A stretch of 64,000 bases of DNA from an uncultured Alphaproteobacteria bacterium (GTDB lineage Bacteria > Pseudomonadota > Alphaproteobacteria > HIMB59 > GCA-002718135). The DNA lies in the NCBI GenBank assembly GCA_902524385.1, contig CABZCZ010000003.1, positions 61,112-125,111 on the forward strand, written 5' to 3'. Of this stretch, positions 18,444 to 27,427 are shown piece by piece (position 1 is the stretch's first letter; each line of letters begins with the position of its first letter). The notes beneath the pieces were generated by a model. It saw only the letters and a list, made by a program, of their open reading frames with translations. It had not been told where the DNA came from and did no database searches. The translations under genes were made by a program, and so were the position numbers.

Positions 18444-20211
18444 TGAAATTATTGAAGATTTTAAAAAGTCATTAAGTGCTACAATAAAATCAATCGGTAA
18501 AAAAGAAGATATAGAGATTAATTTTGTTAAAGAAAATCCTTCAATTATTGGTAACACTATAAATCTAACTGAACCAAAAATTGAAAATTTCAAAAATAAT
18601 CTAGAATATTTAAGAGCTGAAGCGGACTCTTTTGCATTAGAGTTCAGATTACATTCAAAAGATATTCATCAAAATTTCTTAAATCAAGATGAGTTATCCA
18701 ATGAACTCATTAATGTTTTGGTACAAGCACGAGTAGAAGCTATAGGTAGTAGTGAATTTAAGGGAATACAAAAAAATCTAAAGAATAGGTATATTAGAGA
18801 TCTTAAAATTGGAAATACTAAAAAAGATCAAAATTTATTAATTAAAGCATTTAAAAATGTAGCATTTGAAGAAATTGTTGGCGTAAATTTAGGAAAAGAA
18901 AATAGTAATTTTAAAAATATTGTAAAAGAAAAATTAAAAAAAGGTTATTCAAACTTTTTTATAGATCTAAAGAAATGTCTACATGATCAGGAAAAATATA
19001 CATCTACAATAGTTGAAAAATTAGATGAACTTGGATTAATTAATAACAGTGTAAACAATACTCAGAACGAAGATATTAATCAAAACGATGAGGATCAAGA
19101 AAATGAAAATGAAAATAATGATGAACAAAAAAATGATGAACAAACTGAGTCAAATATTGAAATGCAAACAAGTGAAACAACTGTTGAGCAGTCAGTTTCA
19201 TTAGAAGAAAATGATGATATGGGAGAAGAAAGCGGGGATACTGAACTAGATTATTTACCAGATAGAAAAATTTTAGAGAATTTAGAGAATTATAAAGTTT
19301 ATGATTATAATTTTGATGAAATTATTAATGCCGAAGAACTTTGTGATATCAAAGAATTAGAGAAACTTAGAAAAAATCTTGATCAACAAGTATTTTCATT
19401 TCAACCACTAATTGCTAAAATTGCCAATAGACTGCAAAGAAAACTTTTAGCTCAGCAAAATCGTCATTGGGATTTTAATATGGAAGAGGGTTTTCTTGAT
19501 ACATCAAGATTAGCTAAAATTATTGCTAATCCAAATAATAAATTAAGCTACAAAATAGAAAAAGAAGTTGAATTTAAAGATACTATTGTGAGTCTTCTAA
19601 TTGATAATTCTGGTTCAATGAGAGGCAGACCAATTACGGTTGCAGCCCTTTGTTCAGATATTTTAGCAAAAACTCTAGAAAGATGTTTAATTAAATCGGA
19701 AATATTAGGTTTCACAACCAAAGCTTGGAAGGGAGGTAACTCAAGAGAAAAATGGATTAAAAATGGGAAACCCTCTAATCCTGGAAGGTTAAATGATCTA
19801 AGACATATCATTTATAAATCTGCTGACTCGCCTTGGAGGAGATCAAAGAAAAATTTAGGTCTATTATTGAAAGAGGGTATCTTGAAAGAAAACGTCGATG
19901 GAGAAGCTTTATCATGGGCTTACAATAGATTATCTTTTCGAAAGGAAAAAAGAAAAATTCTTATAGTTATAAGTGATGGTGCACCTGTTGATGACTCAAC
20001 ACTTTCTGTAAATCCAGGTAATTATTTAGAAAAAAATTTGAGAAATATAATTGGTGAAATTGAAAAAAAAGATGAAATTGAATTAATTGCTATAGGAATT
20101 GGGCATGATGTTTCAAGATACTATAGTAAGGCTGTAACTATAATGGATGTCGATCAGTTAGGTGAAGTATTACTAAATCAATTATCTACTACTTTTCATT
20201 TAGATAATTAA
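18430..20211 (+). CDS. cobT: CobT-like von Willebrand A-domain protein
   Basis: 593-residue partner of CobS. An N-terminal helical region (to about 210) is followed by an acidic Asn/Asp/Glu/Gln-rich linker (about 212-283), the conserved [19 protein letters not shown] segment, and a C-terminal VWA domain whose MIDAS motif LIDNSGSM lies near residue 390, with [21 protein letters not shown] and [11 protein letters not shown]. The layout is that of CobT, which couples ATP hydrolysis by CobS to CobN. Its start overlaps cobS by 14 bases and its stop shares TTAA with tgt. Confidence 0.9.
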   Translation: MSKNSEIIEDFKKSLSATIKSIGKKEDIEINFVKENPSIIGNTINLTEPKIENFKNNLEYLRAEADSFALEFRLHSKDIHQNFLNQDELSNELINVLVQARVEAIGSSEFKGIQKNLKNRYIRDLKIGNTKKDQNLLIKAFKNVAFEEIVGVNLGKENSNFKNIVKEKLKKGYSNFFIDLKKCLHDQEKYTSTIVEKLDELGLINNSVNNTQNEDINQNDEDQENENENNDEQKNDEQTESNIEMQTSETTVEQSVSLEENDDMGEESGDTELDYLPDRKILENLENYKVYDYNFDEIINAEELCDIKELEKLRKNLDQQVFSFQPLIAKIANRLQRKLLAQQNRHWDFNMEEGFLDTSRLAKIIANPNNKLSYKIEKEVEFKDTIVSLLIDNSGSMRGRPITVAALCSDILAKTLERCLIKSEILGFTTKAWKGGNSREKWIKNGKPSNPGRLNDLRHIIYKSADSPWRRSKKNLGLLLKEGILKENVDGEALSWAYNRLSFRKEKRKILIVISDGAPVDDSTLSVNPGNYLEKNLRNIIGEIEKKDEIELIAIGIGHDVSRYYSKAVTIMDVDQLGEVLLNQLSTTFHLDN

Positions 20212-21407
20212 GAATTTAACCATTTCTTTTTTGCGTTATCAAAATCATTGTTATCAATTGAGCTTCTAACTTCTTTCATAAGATTATTCATAAAATATAT
20301 ATTATGATTAGTAAGCAATTGTAATCCTAGTAATTCTTGTGCAGAAAAAAGATGATATAAATATGCCAGTGTAAAATTCTTACATGTATAGCAATTACAT
20401 TCATTATCTATTGGGTTTAAATTGTTTCTATATTGAACATTTTTTAAGTTTATTTTTCCCTGTTTACCTTTAACTAAAGCTGATCCATGTCTTGCAATTC
20501 TAGTTGGGCTTACACAATCAAATGTATCGATTCCATCTGCAACAAAATCCCATATATCCCTTGGATCGCCAATTCCTAGTAAATGTACCGGACGAGTATT
20601 ATCTAATTTAGAAGAAGTAAAATGAACTATATCTTTCATTTCATCTTTATTTGATCCTAAACTTCCACCAATAGCAATTCCAAAAGTGTTGATTTTTTTT
20701 GTATTAAATTCAATACTTTCTTCTCTTAAATCTCTGTAAATCCCTCCTTGAATAATTCCATACATTTCTTGTCTACCAGCTGAACCATTTTTAGGATTAT
20801 AATTAAGTTTAGAGTTAAATGTATTGATGGATCTTAAAGACCATCTATGACTTCTTAACATAGAATCAGATGTGTATATTTTATCTACATTATAGGGAGT
20901 ACATTCATCAAAAACTAAGATGAAATCTGCTCCAAGATTTCTTTGAACCTCTATTGATTTTTCAGGAGATAACATATGAGTAGAGCCATCTATGTAAGAT
21001 TTAAATAATGCGCCCTCTTCATTCAAATTTATTAAAGTTTTTTTATTTTTTGAATTTGTTTTTCGTCCTTTTATTTCATCAGCAACTGACCCATGTCCAA
21101 GAGAAAAAATTTGAAATCCACCACTATCTGTTAACATAGGCCCATCCCAACCCATAAATTTATGAAGACCTCCATGTTGAGCTATTAGTTCGCTACCTGG
21201 TTGGAGCATTAGATGGTAGGTATTGGATAGTATAATTTGTGTATTATTTTTTTTTGCTTCAAGTGTAGTAAAAGATTTTAATGCAGCTTTTGTTGCACAA
21301 AAAATAAATGCTGGAGTTTCAATTTCACCATGTGGTGTAGAAATTTTTCCAGTTCTTGCTTTATTATTTTTATTTTTTTTTTTAACTTTCCAAGAAAAGT
21401 TAGTCAT
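20208..21407 (-). CDS. tgt: tRNA-guanine transglycosylase
   Basis: Exchanges guanine 34 of GUN-anticodon tRNAs for the queuosine precursor preQ1 (bacterial enzyme). From the ATG at 21407 the protein has 399 residues; a Met five codons upstream would lengthen the overlap with the transporter gene from 8 to 23 bases and is less likely. Motifs: [28 protein letters not shown] with the catalytic Asp, [21 protein letters not shown] with the nucleophilic Asp, and the zinc site [17 protein letters not shown]. Downstream of and overlapping a precursor transporter, pointing to salvage. Confidence 0.95.
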   Translation of the reverse strand: MTNFSWKVKKKNKNNKARTGKISTPHGEIETPAFIFCATKAALKSFTTLEAKKNNTQIILSNTYHLMLQPGSELIAQHGGLHKFMGWDGPMLTDSGGFQIFSLGHGSVADEIKGRKTNSKNKKTLINLNEEGALFKSYIDGSTHMLSPEKSIEVQRNLGADFILVFDECTPYNVDKIYTSDSMLRSHRWSLRSINTFNSKLNYNPKNGSAGRQEMYGIIQGGIYRDLREESIEFNTKKINTFGIAIGGSLGSNKDEMKDIVHFTSSKLDNTRPVHLLGIGDPRDIWDFVADGIDTFDCVSPTRIARHGSALVKGKQGKINLKNVQYRNNLNPIDNECNCYTCKNFTLAYLYHLFSAQELLGLQLLTNHNIYFMNNLMKEVRSSIDNNDFDNAKKKWLNS

Positions 21408-22140
21408 TAGTTTTTGGGACAAAAAACTTAGCTATATAAATAAAAGGAGTGTCAAGTAGGGCTATAAATATTCTAAGAAAATAAGTGCCTAAAATATAAA
21501 TCAAAATGACATTATACACACTTACTGGTTCAGGATTTAACAAAATCCAAGCAAATATACTAAAGACAGTGTTATCTACCAAAGAGGAGATAATTGTAGA
21601 TAAATTATTCCTTAACCAGAGAGATTTGCCTGATAAAGCTTGTTTCAAATAGTTAAAGAACCAAACATCAAAATATTGGCTTATTAAATAAGCAATCATA
21701 CTAGCTATAAAAAATCTTGTCATTGGAGTAAATACATTTGATAAACTTTCTTGTACCCAATCAGCATCTGATGGTTGAAAACCAATAGTAATTACCATTA
21801 ATAAAGTCATAAATAAAAATGCGCTGAAACCAATTAAAATGTTCATTCTAGCTTTTTCCTTGCCATAATATTCAGATAAAATATCAGTACATAAAAATGT
21901 GGAAGCAAAAAGTATGGTTCCTAAAGCTACCGGTTCTGGTGAATAAAAAAAATCTACTGTTTTTAAAACTTGAATATTTCCTGCGATTACGGCTAGTGCA
22001 GAATAGATAAAAATCCCTATATACCCAAATATTCTTAAAAAAATAAGAATAGAAAAAAAACAAAAAAGTAGCATTATGAACCACATTAGTTCAGTGCTAA
22101 GGGAATTAAGTATTGTTGTTAATTCAAAGAAAAATCCCAT
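21400..22140 (-). CDS. yhhQ: Queuosine precursor transporter (YhhQ/VUT family)
   Basis: Inner-membrane protein of 246 residues with about six to seven hydrophobic segments, matching the YhhQ/QPTR family that imports preQ0/preQ1 (shown for Escherichia coli YhhQ). Visible family features: the FASTFLCTDILSEYYGKEKAR loop with the conserved Thr-Asp and Glu-Tyr-Tyr-Gly, and the C-terminal NNLSTIISSLVDNTVFSIFAW helix resembling the NxxS...DT signature. It overlaps tgt by 8 bases, so import and insertion of the base are co-expressed. Gap to rpmB is 9 bases. Confidence 0.88.
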   Translation of the reverse strand: MGFFFELTTILNSLSTELMWFIMLLFCFFSILIFLRIFGYIGIFIYSALAVIAGNIQVLKTVDFFYSPEPVALGTILFASTFLCTDILSEYYGKEKARMNILIGFSAFLFMTLLMVITIGFQPSDADWVQESLSNVFTPMTRFFIASMIAYLISQYFDVWFFNYLKQALSGKSLWLRNNLSTIISSLVDNTVFSIFAWILLNPEPVSVYNVILIYILGTYFLRIFIALLDTPFIYIAKFFVPKTND

Positions 22141-22149
22141 TACAAAAAA

Positions 22150-22431
22150 TTAATTAGATTTTAATAAAATAGTTTTTTTTAATTTTTTAGCTTTTAAGGG
22201 CAATTTAGAGTTTGGTGTATTGATAAGGAATTCATCTAAACCACCTTTTCTTTCTACTGTACGTATAGTACTAACTGCAACTTTGAGTTGAAATTTTTGC
22301 CCCAATGCTTCGCTTACAAAGGTAATGTTCTGAAGGTTTGGTTTAAAGCGTCTTTTTGTTCTATTCTTGGCATGACTGACATTGTTACCAGTTTGGAAGG
22401 ATTTTCCTGTTAATTCACATCTCATTGACAT
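22150..22431 (-). CDS. rpmB: Ribosomal protein bL28
   Basis: Large-subunit ribosomal protein, 93 residues. The start MSMRCELTGKSFQTGNNVSHAKNRTKRRF is typical, with the conserved VSHA.NRTKRRF.PNLQ pattern, followed by the VSTIRTVERKGGLDEFL segment. A second Met (residue 3) could be the true start. The long form with a lysine-rich C-terminal tail is normal for Alphaproteobacteria. It lies 43 bases downstream of the HAD gene and 9 bases before the transporter gene. Confidence 0.96.
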   Translation of the reverse strand: MSMRCELTGKSFQTGNNVSHAKNRTKRRFKPNLQNITFVSEALGQKFQLKVAVSTIRTVERKGGLDEFLINTPNSKLPLKAKKLKKTILLKSN

Positions 22432-22474
22432 AATGAAGTTTCATGTAAATATAAATATTACTTTGTCAAGTATT

Positions 22475-23311
22475 CTAAATACTAAATTTTTCTATAATAT
22501 AAGTAGGGGTTATTTGATGATTTTTAATTAAATTATTTATTTGATTTAAATCTTTATGAATACCAGTTTTTACTAAGACACTATCTACTTCAAAATTATT
22601 AGCACCTTGAATGTCATGAAATAATGAGTCTCCAATAGCTACTGTTCTTTTTTTTTCTAAATTAATTTGATTTGTGGTCTCAGTATATATGCTTACATCA
22701 GGCTTACCTTTTATAATAACATTTCCACCCATTTTTTTGTATATTTCACCAATTGCACCCATACAAAAGACATTATTGTTAGTATTACTTTCAACTGTTT
22801 CAAAGTCGGGGTTTGCACAATACATTGTTATTTCTTTTTTATAAGCTACTTCTAGTAATGGAATGTAGTCTATTGGCTTTAATTCTATAAAAGGAGTACA
22901 AGCTAAAATTAAATCTGCTTCTTCTACTTTTTCTACAAAATTAAAATTTAAACCATCTCTAAAATCTAGACCATCCTCTTTTTCTTCATCATAAATATGA
23001 AAACAATTTTTTTTATTTTTTTCATCTAAAAATTTTTTTTTAAGTAATTGCCAAATCATTTCTCCACTTGTTACAGTTTTTATGAAAGAATTTTTTTTAA
23101 AACCAAGTTTTGGCAATCTATCTATGGATGACTTTGATCTTTTTGATGAATTTGAAATTATAAACAAATTTTTATTATTACTATTGAGAATATTTATAGA
23201 ATTAAAAGCATAATCATATCCAAATGTTCCATCATGCATTACGCCCCATTGATCAATTATAAAATTATCATAATCATTAATAATTTCTCCAATTGATTTT
23301 ATTTTTTTCAT
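22475..23311 (-). CDS. HAD-superfamily class IIA hydrolase
   Basis: 278-residue phosphatase-like protein of the TIGR01459/NagD-like group. Motif I is DQWGVMHDG (nucleophile and acid/base Asp pattern modified to Asp...His-Asp), motif II FIISNSSKRS, a class IIA cap in the middle, then KGKPDVSIY (motif III Lys) and VAIGDSLFHDIQGANNF (motif IV). The spacing DxWGV-x-H-DG is characteristic of the proteobacterial TIGR01459 family, whose substrate is unknown to me. It follows pyrD by 2 bases as the last gene of the MarR-lysK-pyrD-HAD set. Confidence 0.85.
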   Translation of the reverse strand: MKKIKSIGEIINDYDNFIIDQWGVMHDGTFGYDYAFNSINILNSNNKNLFIISNSSKRSKSSIDRLPKLGFKKNSFIKTVTSGEMIWQLLKKKFLDEKNKKNCFHIYDEEKEDGLDFRDGLNFNFVEKVEEADLILACTPFIELKPIDYIPLLEVAYKKEITMYCANPDFETVESNTNNNVFCMGAIGEIYKKMGGNVIIKGKPDVSIYTETTNQINLEKKRTVAIGDSLFHDIQGANNFEVDSVLVKTGIHKDLNQINNLIKNHQITPTYIIEKFSI

Positions 23312-23313
23312 AA

Positions 23314-24369
23314 TTATACAGATTTACCAATAACTTCAGATACATTTTTATATCCATCAGTTTTAATCAGGTCGATCAAGTCACCATTCATACTATTGAT
23401 TAAATTTGGACCAGAATAAACCAAAGAGGTATATAACTGAACTAAAGAAGCACCAGATTTAATTTTTTCATAACAGTCCCTTCCACTTGTTATACCACCT
23501 ACTCCTATTAATGGTATTTGACCATTTGTTAATTCATACATTTTTTTCAAAACTAAATTTGAACTATCATATAAAGGTTTACCACTCAAACCCCCTTTTT
23601 TTTCTTTATTTATAGAAATTAAATTATCGTATCTTTTTATGGTACTATTTGTAAGTATCAATCCATCTATGTTATTAGCTAATGATATTAAAGCTATATC
23701 TCTTAATTGATCTTCATTTAAATCAGGTGAAATTTTAATTAATATTGGCTTGGTATTAATTTTTTTTATTTCATCTCTTTTGTTTATAATTTTTTTAATT
23801 AATTTTTCTATCTTTCCTCTTAATTGCAGATCTCTCAAACCTGCAGTATTTGGTGAGGATATGTTTATAGTTATATAGCTTGCTAAATCACCTAACTCTT
23901 CTAAACCAATTAGATAATCGTCAGTAGCTTCACTTGAATTTTTATTTTTGCCTATATTAACTCCTACAATCTTATTATTTAAGTATGATTTTTGAAATTT
24001 AATTAAATTTTTTTTTACTTTTTTAATACCTTTATTATTAAATCCTAAACTATTAATGATGGCTTGATCTTCACTTAATCTAAATACTCTAGGTTTAGAA
24101 TTACCACTTTGAGGTTGCGGAGTAATTGTGCCAACTTCAAGAAAACCAAAACCAAATGAAAACATTGAATGTATCACTTCAGCATTTTTATCAAAACCTG
24201 CAGCGAGTCCAATAGGATTTGCAAAATCTAAACCCATTAAATGTTGTGAAAGAATAGAGTCCTCAATATTTTTTTGTCTTATTTTGAAGTATTTTAATAA
24301 ATTAATTGTAATAGTATGAGATAACTCGGGTGGTAATAATCTTAAAATTTTTAATAAACTATTGTACAA
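23314..24369 (-). CDS. pyrD: Dihydroorotate dehydrogenase (quinone), class 2
   Basis: Membrane-associated flavoprotein of pyrimidine synthesis that passes electrons to ubiquinone. The 351-residue length and N-terminal helices (LLKILRLLPPELSHTITINLL) fit class 2. FMN and substrate motifs are present: FANPIGLAAGFDKNAEVI, EVGTITPQPQSGN, ITINISSPNTAGLRDLQ with the catalytic Ser of class 2, and LIGVGGITSGRDCYEKI. It is 4 bases downstream of lysK. Confidence 0.96.
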   Translation of the reverse strand: MYNSLLKILRLLPPELSHTITINLLKYFKIRQKNIEDSILSQHLMGLDFANPIGLAAGFDKNAEVIHSMFSFGFGFLEVGTITPQPQSGNSKPRVFRLSEDQAIINSLGFNNKGIKKVKKNLIKFQKSYLNNKIVGVNIGKNKNSSEATDDYLIGLEELGDLASYITINISSPNTAGLRDLQLRGKIEKLIKKIINKRDEIKKINTKPILIKISPDLNEDQLRDIALISLANNIDGLILTNSTIKRYDNLISINKEKKGGLSGKPLYDSSNLVLKKMYELTNGQIPLIGVGGITSGRDCYEKIKSGASLVQLYTSLVYSGPNLINSMNGDLIDLIKTDGYKNVSEVIGKSV

Positions 24370-24373
24370 TAAA

Positions 24374-25957
24374 TTAATTATCTATTAATTTTTTTAGATA
24401 ATCAATAGTTTCTCTTAAACCAAATAATTTAAAAAATGATCCCAGTCTAGGGCCTTGATCCTGACCAAGCATAACTTGATATACTAGTTTAAAAAAATCT
24501 TTTAAGTTTTCAAATTCGTGCTTTTTTCCTACTTCGTATAATAATGTTTGAATATCTTCAGATGAACTGTTTTCATTAACTTCATTTTCTAAAACATTAA
24601 TAATATCAATAAATACTTCTTTATTACTACTATCAATCTCTAAAAATTTCTTTTTAGGCAAAATAAAATCTTCATAGTAATTTAGTGCAAAATCTATGAG
24701 GCGGTCAAATTCAGGATTGTTATCAGCATTAATATTATAATCATATTTATTAATAAAAGACCATATTACTTTTTTATCTTTAGAATTAGAAACATTTACT
24801 AGGTTAGTCAAAGTATTGAAATTTATTTCTGATTTAAATTCTTTAGGTTTTCCTGAATGAATATGCCAGATTGGATTATCATACTGTTTGTTTTTATCTA
24901 AACTTGAGTATGAATTATAATGAGAAAGATAATCATCTACAGTTTTAGGAATTACATCAAAGTGAAGTTTTTTAGCTGATTTTGGTTTTTGGAACATATA
25001 AAGTGCAAGACTTTCAGGAGAGGCGTAACGTAGCCACTCATCAACACTAATTCCGTTGCCGACTGACTTAGAAATTTTTTCGCCCTTTTCATCTAAAAAC
25101 ATTTCATAAATTAGATTAGTGGGTGGTTTTTTATTTAATGCTCTACAAATCTTGGATCCTAAATCAACACTTTCTGTAAGATCTTTACCGCACATTTCAT
25201 AATCAACATCAAACGACATCCATCTCATTGCCCAATCGACTTTCCATTGTAATTTACATTTTCCATTAATTACTTCTGTTTCAACTAACTTGTCTAAAGA
25301 TGGATCTTTGTAAATAATTGTTTTTGAATCCATTTTATATTCTTCAATTTTTACTTGAAGTACCTCTCCTGAATTTTCACTGATTGGAAGAAATGGACTA
25401 TAAGTTTCTTTTCTCTCTGCTCTCAAGGTAGGTAAAATAATATCTAATATTTTTGAATAGTTTTCAAATATACTTAATATTGTTTTATTAAAATCTCCAT
25501 TTTGATATTTTTCTGTTGAGCTAACAAATTCATAGTCAAAATTAAATTCATCTAAAAAACTTATAAGTTTTGCATTATTATGATGTCCAAAACTTTCAAA
25601 TTTACCAAATGGATCTGGTATGGACGTAAGTGGCTTACCTATAAATTTTTCTAACATTTCTTTATTTGGAACATTTTCAGGAACTTTTCTTAATCCATCC
25701 ATATCATCAGAAAATGTGATCAGTTTTGTTGGGCAATCAATTATAGAGCAAAATGCATTTTTTACCATTGATGTTCTTACAACTTCACCAAAAGTTCCAA
25801 TATGAGGTAAACCAGAGGGACCATAACCAGTTTCTAGTAATACATATCCTTTAGATGGAATTTTAAAGTTTTGTAAACCACCGTTTTTTTTAATTATTTG
25901 TAATGCTTCTTTAAAAGGCCAAGCTTTTAAGGATTGTACTAATTCTTTATCAATCAT
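24374..25957 (-). CDS. lysK: Lysyl-tRNA synthetase, class I
   Basis: Class I LysRS (archaeal type, also used by most Alphaproteobacteria) instead of the class II LysS. The 527-residue protein has the HIGH-like motif in GYGPSGLPHIGTFGEV, the KMSKS-like motif GEKISKSVGNG, and family segments CPTKLITFSDDMDGLRKVP and the C-terminal VYQVMLGQDQGPRLGSFF. Its start overlaps the MarR gene by 8 bases, tying an essential synthetase to a transcriptional repressor gene. Length normal. Confidence 0.95.
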   Translation of the reverse strand: MIDKELVQSLKAWPFKEALQIIKKNGGLQNFKIPSKGYVLLETGYGPSGLPHIGTFGEVVRTSMVKNAFCSIIDCPTKLITFSDDMDGLRKVPENVPNKEMLEKFIGKPLTSIPDPFGKFESFGHHNNAKLISFLDEFNFDYEFVSSTEKYQNGDFNKTILSIFENYSKILDIILPTLRAERKETYSPFLPISENSGEVLQVKIEEYKMDSKTIIYKDPSLDKLVETEVINGKCKLQWKVDWAMRWMSFDVDYEMCGKDLTESVDLGSKICRALNKKPPTNLIYEMFLDEKGEKISKSVGNGISVDEWLRYASPESLALYMFQKPKSAKKLHFDVIPKTVDDYLSHYNSYSSLDKNKQYDNPIWHIHSGKPKEFKSEINFNTLTNLVNVSNSKDKKVIWSFINKYDYNINADNNPEFDRLIDFALNYYEDFILPKKKFLEIDSSNKEVFIDIINVLENEVNENSSSEDIQTLLYEVGKKHEFENLKDFFKLVYQVMLGQDQGPRLGSFFKLFGLRETIDYLKKLIDN

Positions 25958-26411
25958 TTAATTTTGCTCTAATTCTAATTTTTTTACCCAATAACAACTT
26001 TAATGAATTTGTGAAATTAAAAATTTCGGATCCTAGTTTATTAAATAATTCATTTTCTAACTCAATAACATTATCAATGACATTATTAATTAAATCATTC
26101 CCTGCTTTAGTTAGAATTAAACTATCAGATCTTTTATCTTGTGGTTGTTGTTTTGATATTAACTTCTTTCCTTCTAGTTTAGAAACACGTAAACTAACAA
26201 CCGATCTATCAATAGATGCATTTTTACATATATCCTGTTGGGTAATGTTTATGTTTTCTTGCTGTAATAAATATATTGTCTCAAGAATAAGATATTCATT
26301 TAATGTGATTTGACTCTCTTTTAATTTATGTCTTACTTTAGATTGCCATAAGTTTGATGTTTGCCAAATTAGTAATGCCAATCTATTCTCATTAAGAGAA
26401 GTGTCTGCCAT
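25950..26411 (-). CDS. MarR-family transcriptional regulator
   Basis: 153-residue winged-helix regulator. The recognition region QQDICKNASIDRSVVSLRVSKLEGKKLISKQQ and the wing QDKRSDSLILTKAGNDLI match MarR proteins, flanked by helical dimerisation segments. MarR proteins are usually ligand-responsive dimers that repress nearby genes. A 19-base perfect inverted repeat plus an overlapping 12-base palindrome lie 7 bases upstream of its ATG, so autoregulation is likely. It leads an apparent operon with lysK, pyrD and the HAD gene. Ligand unknown. Confidence 0.9.
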   Translation of the reverse strand: MADTSLNENRLALLIWQTSNLWQSKVRHKLKESQITLNEYLILETIYLLQQENINITQQDICKNASIDRSVVSLRVSKLEGKKLISKQQPQDKRSDSLILTKAGNDLINNVIDNVIELENELFNKLGSEIFNFTNSLKLLLGKKIRIRAKLND

Positions 26412-26417
26412 AGTTTT

Positions 26418-26440
26418 TATACAAACTGTTTGTATACAAA
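26418..26440. promoter_or_regulatory. Palindromic operator for the MarR-type regulator
   Basis: Bases 26418-26436 read TATACAAACTGTTTGTATA, a perfect 9-1-9 inverted repeat. The second arm is reused in TTTGTATACAAA at 26429-26440, a perfect 12-base palindrome, giving three half-sites (TACAAA / TTTGTA / TACAAA). The block lies between the MarR ATG (26411) and the end of the ferredoxin gene (26460), exactly where a MarR repressor would block its own promoter. Sites of this size fit MarR dimers; binding itself is inferred. Confidence 0.65.
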
Positions 26441-26459
26441 TTAATAGTTAGTGTCAATA

Positions 26460-26771
26460 TTATTCTGGCGCAATTTCTATCTCTAAGCCATCAAGCTCTT
26501 CAGAAAGATGAATTTGACAAGATAATCTGGAATTTTTTTTAACATCAAAAGCTTGATCGAGCATAGATTCTTCATCATCATCCATATTTTTCAGCTTATT
26601 TGTCCATTTTTCATCAATGTATACATGGCAAGTGGCACATGCACAACATCCTCCACATGATGCTTCTATATCGTAATTATTATCTCGAAGTATTTCCATT
26701 AAGGTAAAATTGGTATCAAATTCAATTTCATTTATTTTTCCAGATCTATCTTTGATTATTAATTTTGGCAT
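26460..26771 (-). CDS. Adrenodoxin-type [2Fe-2S] ferredoxin
   Basis: 103-residue ferredoxin. The ATG at 26771 (MPKLIIKDRSGKINEIEF) is preferred over an upstream in-frame ATG at 26810 because the family starts there. Cluster ligands follow the C-X5-C-X2-C pattern in ASCGGCCACATCHVY, with the fourth Cys in RLSCQIHL near the end. DDDEESMLDQAFDVKKNSRLSCQ is the usual acidic interaction helix and turn. It resembles mitochondrial FDX-type and bacterial Isc/P450 ferredoxins. It sits near a flavodoxin and a ferredoxin-NADP reductase, likely its electron source. Confidence 0.92.
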   Translation of the reverse strand: MPKLIIKDRSGKINEIEFDTNFTLMEILRDNNYDIEASCGGCCACATCHVYIDEKWTNKLKNMDDDEESMLDQAFDVKKNSRLSCQIHLSEELDGLEIEIAPE

Positions 26772-26851
26772 TTTAATTATGGAACTATTTATGAAATATT
26801 TAATCAACAAATAGCTTAGTTTTTAAAAATTTAAATAAATTTAATGATTAT

Positions 26852-27286
26852 TTAGTAAATTGAAAAATTTTGAAGCCATTCAATAGAGCCCTTAGTGTCG
26901 TAATCACATTCTAATCTGTCTAAAATACAAATGGCTCCTAAATATTTTAATCTTTCATCTATATCCCTACCCGCTTTACAAAATTCATAATGTGAACTAT
27001 CCCCAAGAGCTATAACACCATATCTCATTTGTGATAAATTAATATTAGCTATTCCAAATAATTTTTCAAAAAATAATTCACCATTATAGGGTATGTCGCC
27101 TTCACCCGTAGTTGAAGTAATTACCATCACTCTTTTAATTTCTTTAAATTTTTCAAGTGAAATATCATCTAACTCTTTTAGGTCTGTTACTATATTCTTA
27201 GATTGAGCAATATCATTTATTTCAAATGCTAAATCCTCGGCAGTTCCTGTTTGAGAAGCATATAAAATATACAATTTTTCAGTCAT
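26852..27286 (-). CDS. Flavodoxin / stand-alone FMN domain of the diflavin reductase type
   Basis: 144-residue FMN-binding electron carrier. FMN contacts: phosphate loop ASQTGTAEDLA at the N-terminus, STTGEGDIPYNGELFF, and ALGDSSHYEFCKAGRDIDERLKYLGA. The last two segments resemble the FMN domain of CysJ/P450 reductase and MioC more than long-chain flavodoxins. No reductase domain is fused. Such proteins can donate electrons to IspG or replace ferredoxin when iron is scarce (inference). Located between the ferredoxin and ferredoxin-NADP reductase genes, all on the minus strand. Confidence 0.88.
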   Translation of the reverse strand: MTEKLYILYASQTGTAEDLAFEINDIAQSKNIVTDLKELDDISLEKFKEIKRVMVITSTTGEGDIPYNGELFFEKLFGIANINLSQMRYGVIALGDSSHYEFCKAGRDIDERLKYLGAICILDRLECDYDTKGSIEWLQNFSIY

Positions 27287-27427
27287 TCAAAAAAACACAA
27301 AAATTATTATAATTCATAAATATAATAAGATTTTTTAGTGTAGGTAAGTAAAGTATTTTTTTTAGGCTATTCGTAAAAATAAAAATCAAATTTAAATTAT
27401 TATGATTCTAAAGAGTAAATTAATTTT
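27287..27427. other. Largest intergenic gap in the window (141 bases)
   Basis: Very AT-rich spacer between the flavodoxin start and the reductase stop, both on the minus strand. I see no reading frame, RNA-like helix or clear terminator stem. On the minus strand a TATAAT at 27311-27306 lies about 20 bases before the flavodoxin ATG and could be a -10 box, but no convincing -35 accompanies it. Confidence 0.35.

Noticed and set aside
17460..20211. A cobalamin synthesis operon
   Set aside because: Only cobS and cobT are present; neighbours are not cobalamin genes.
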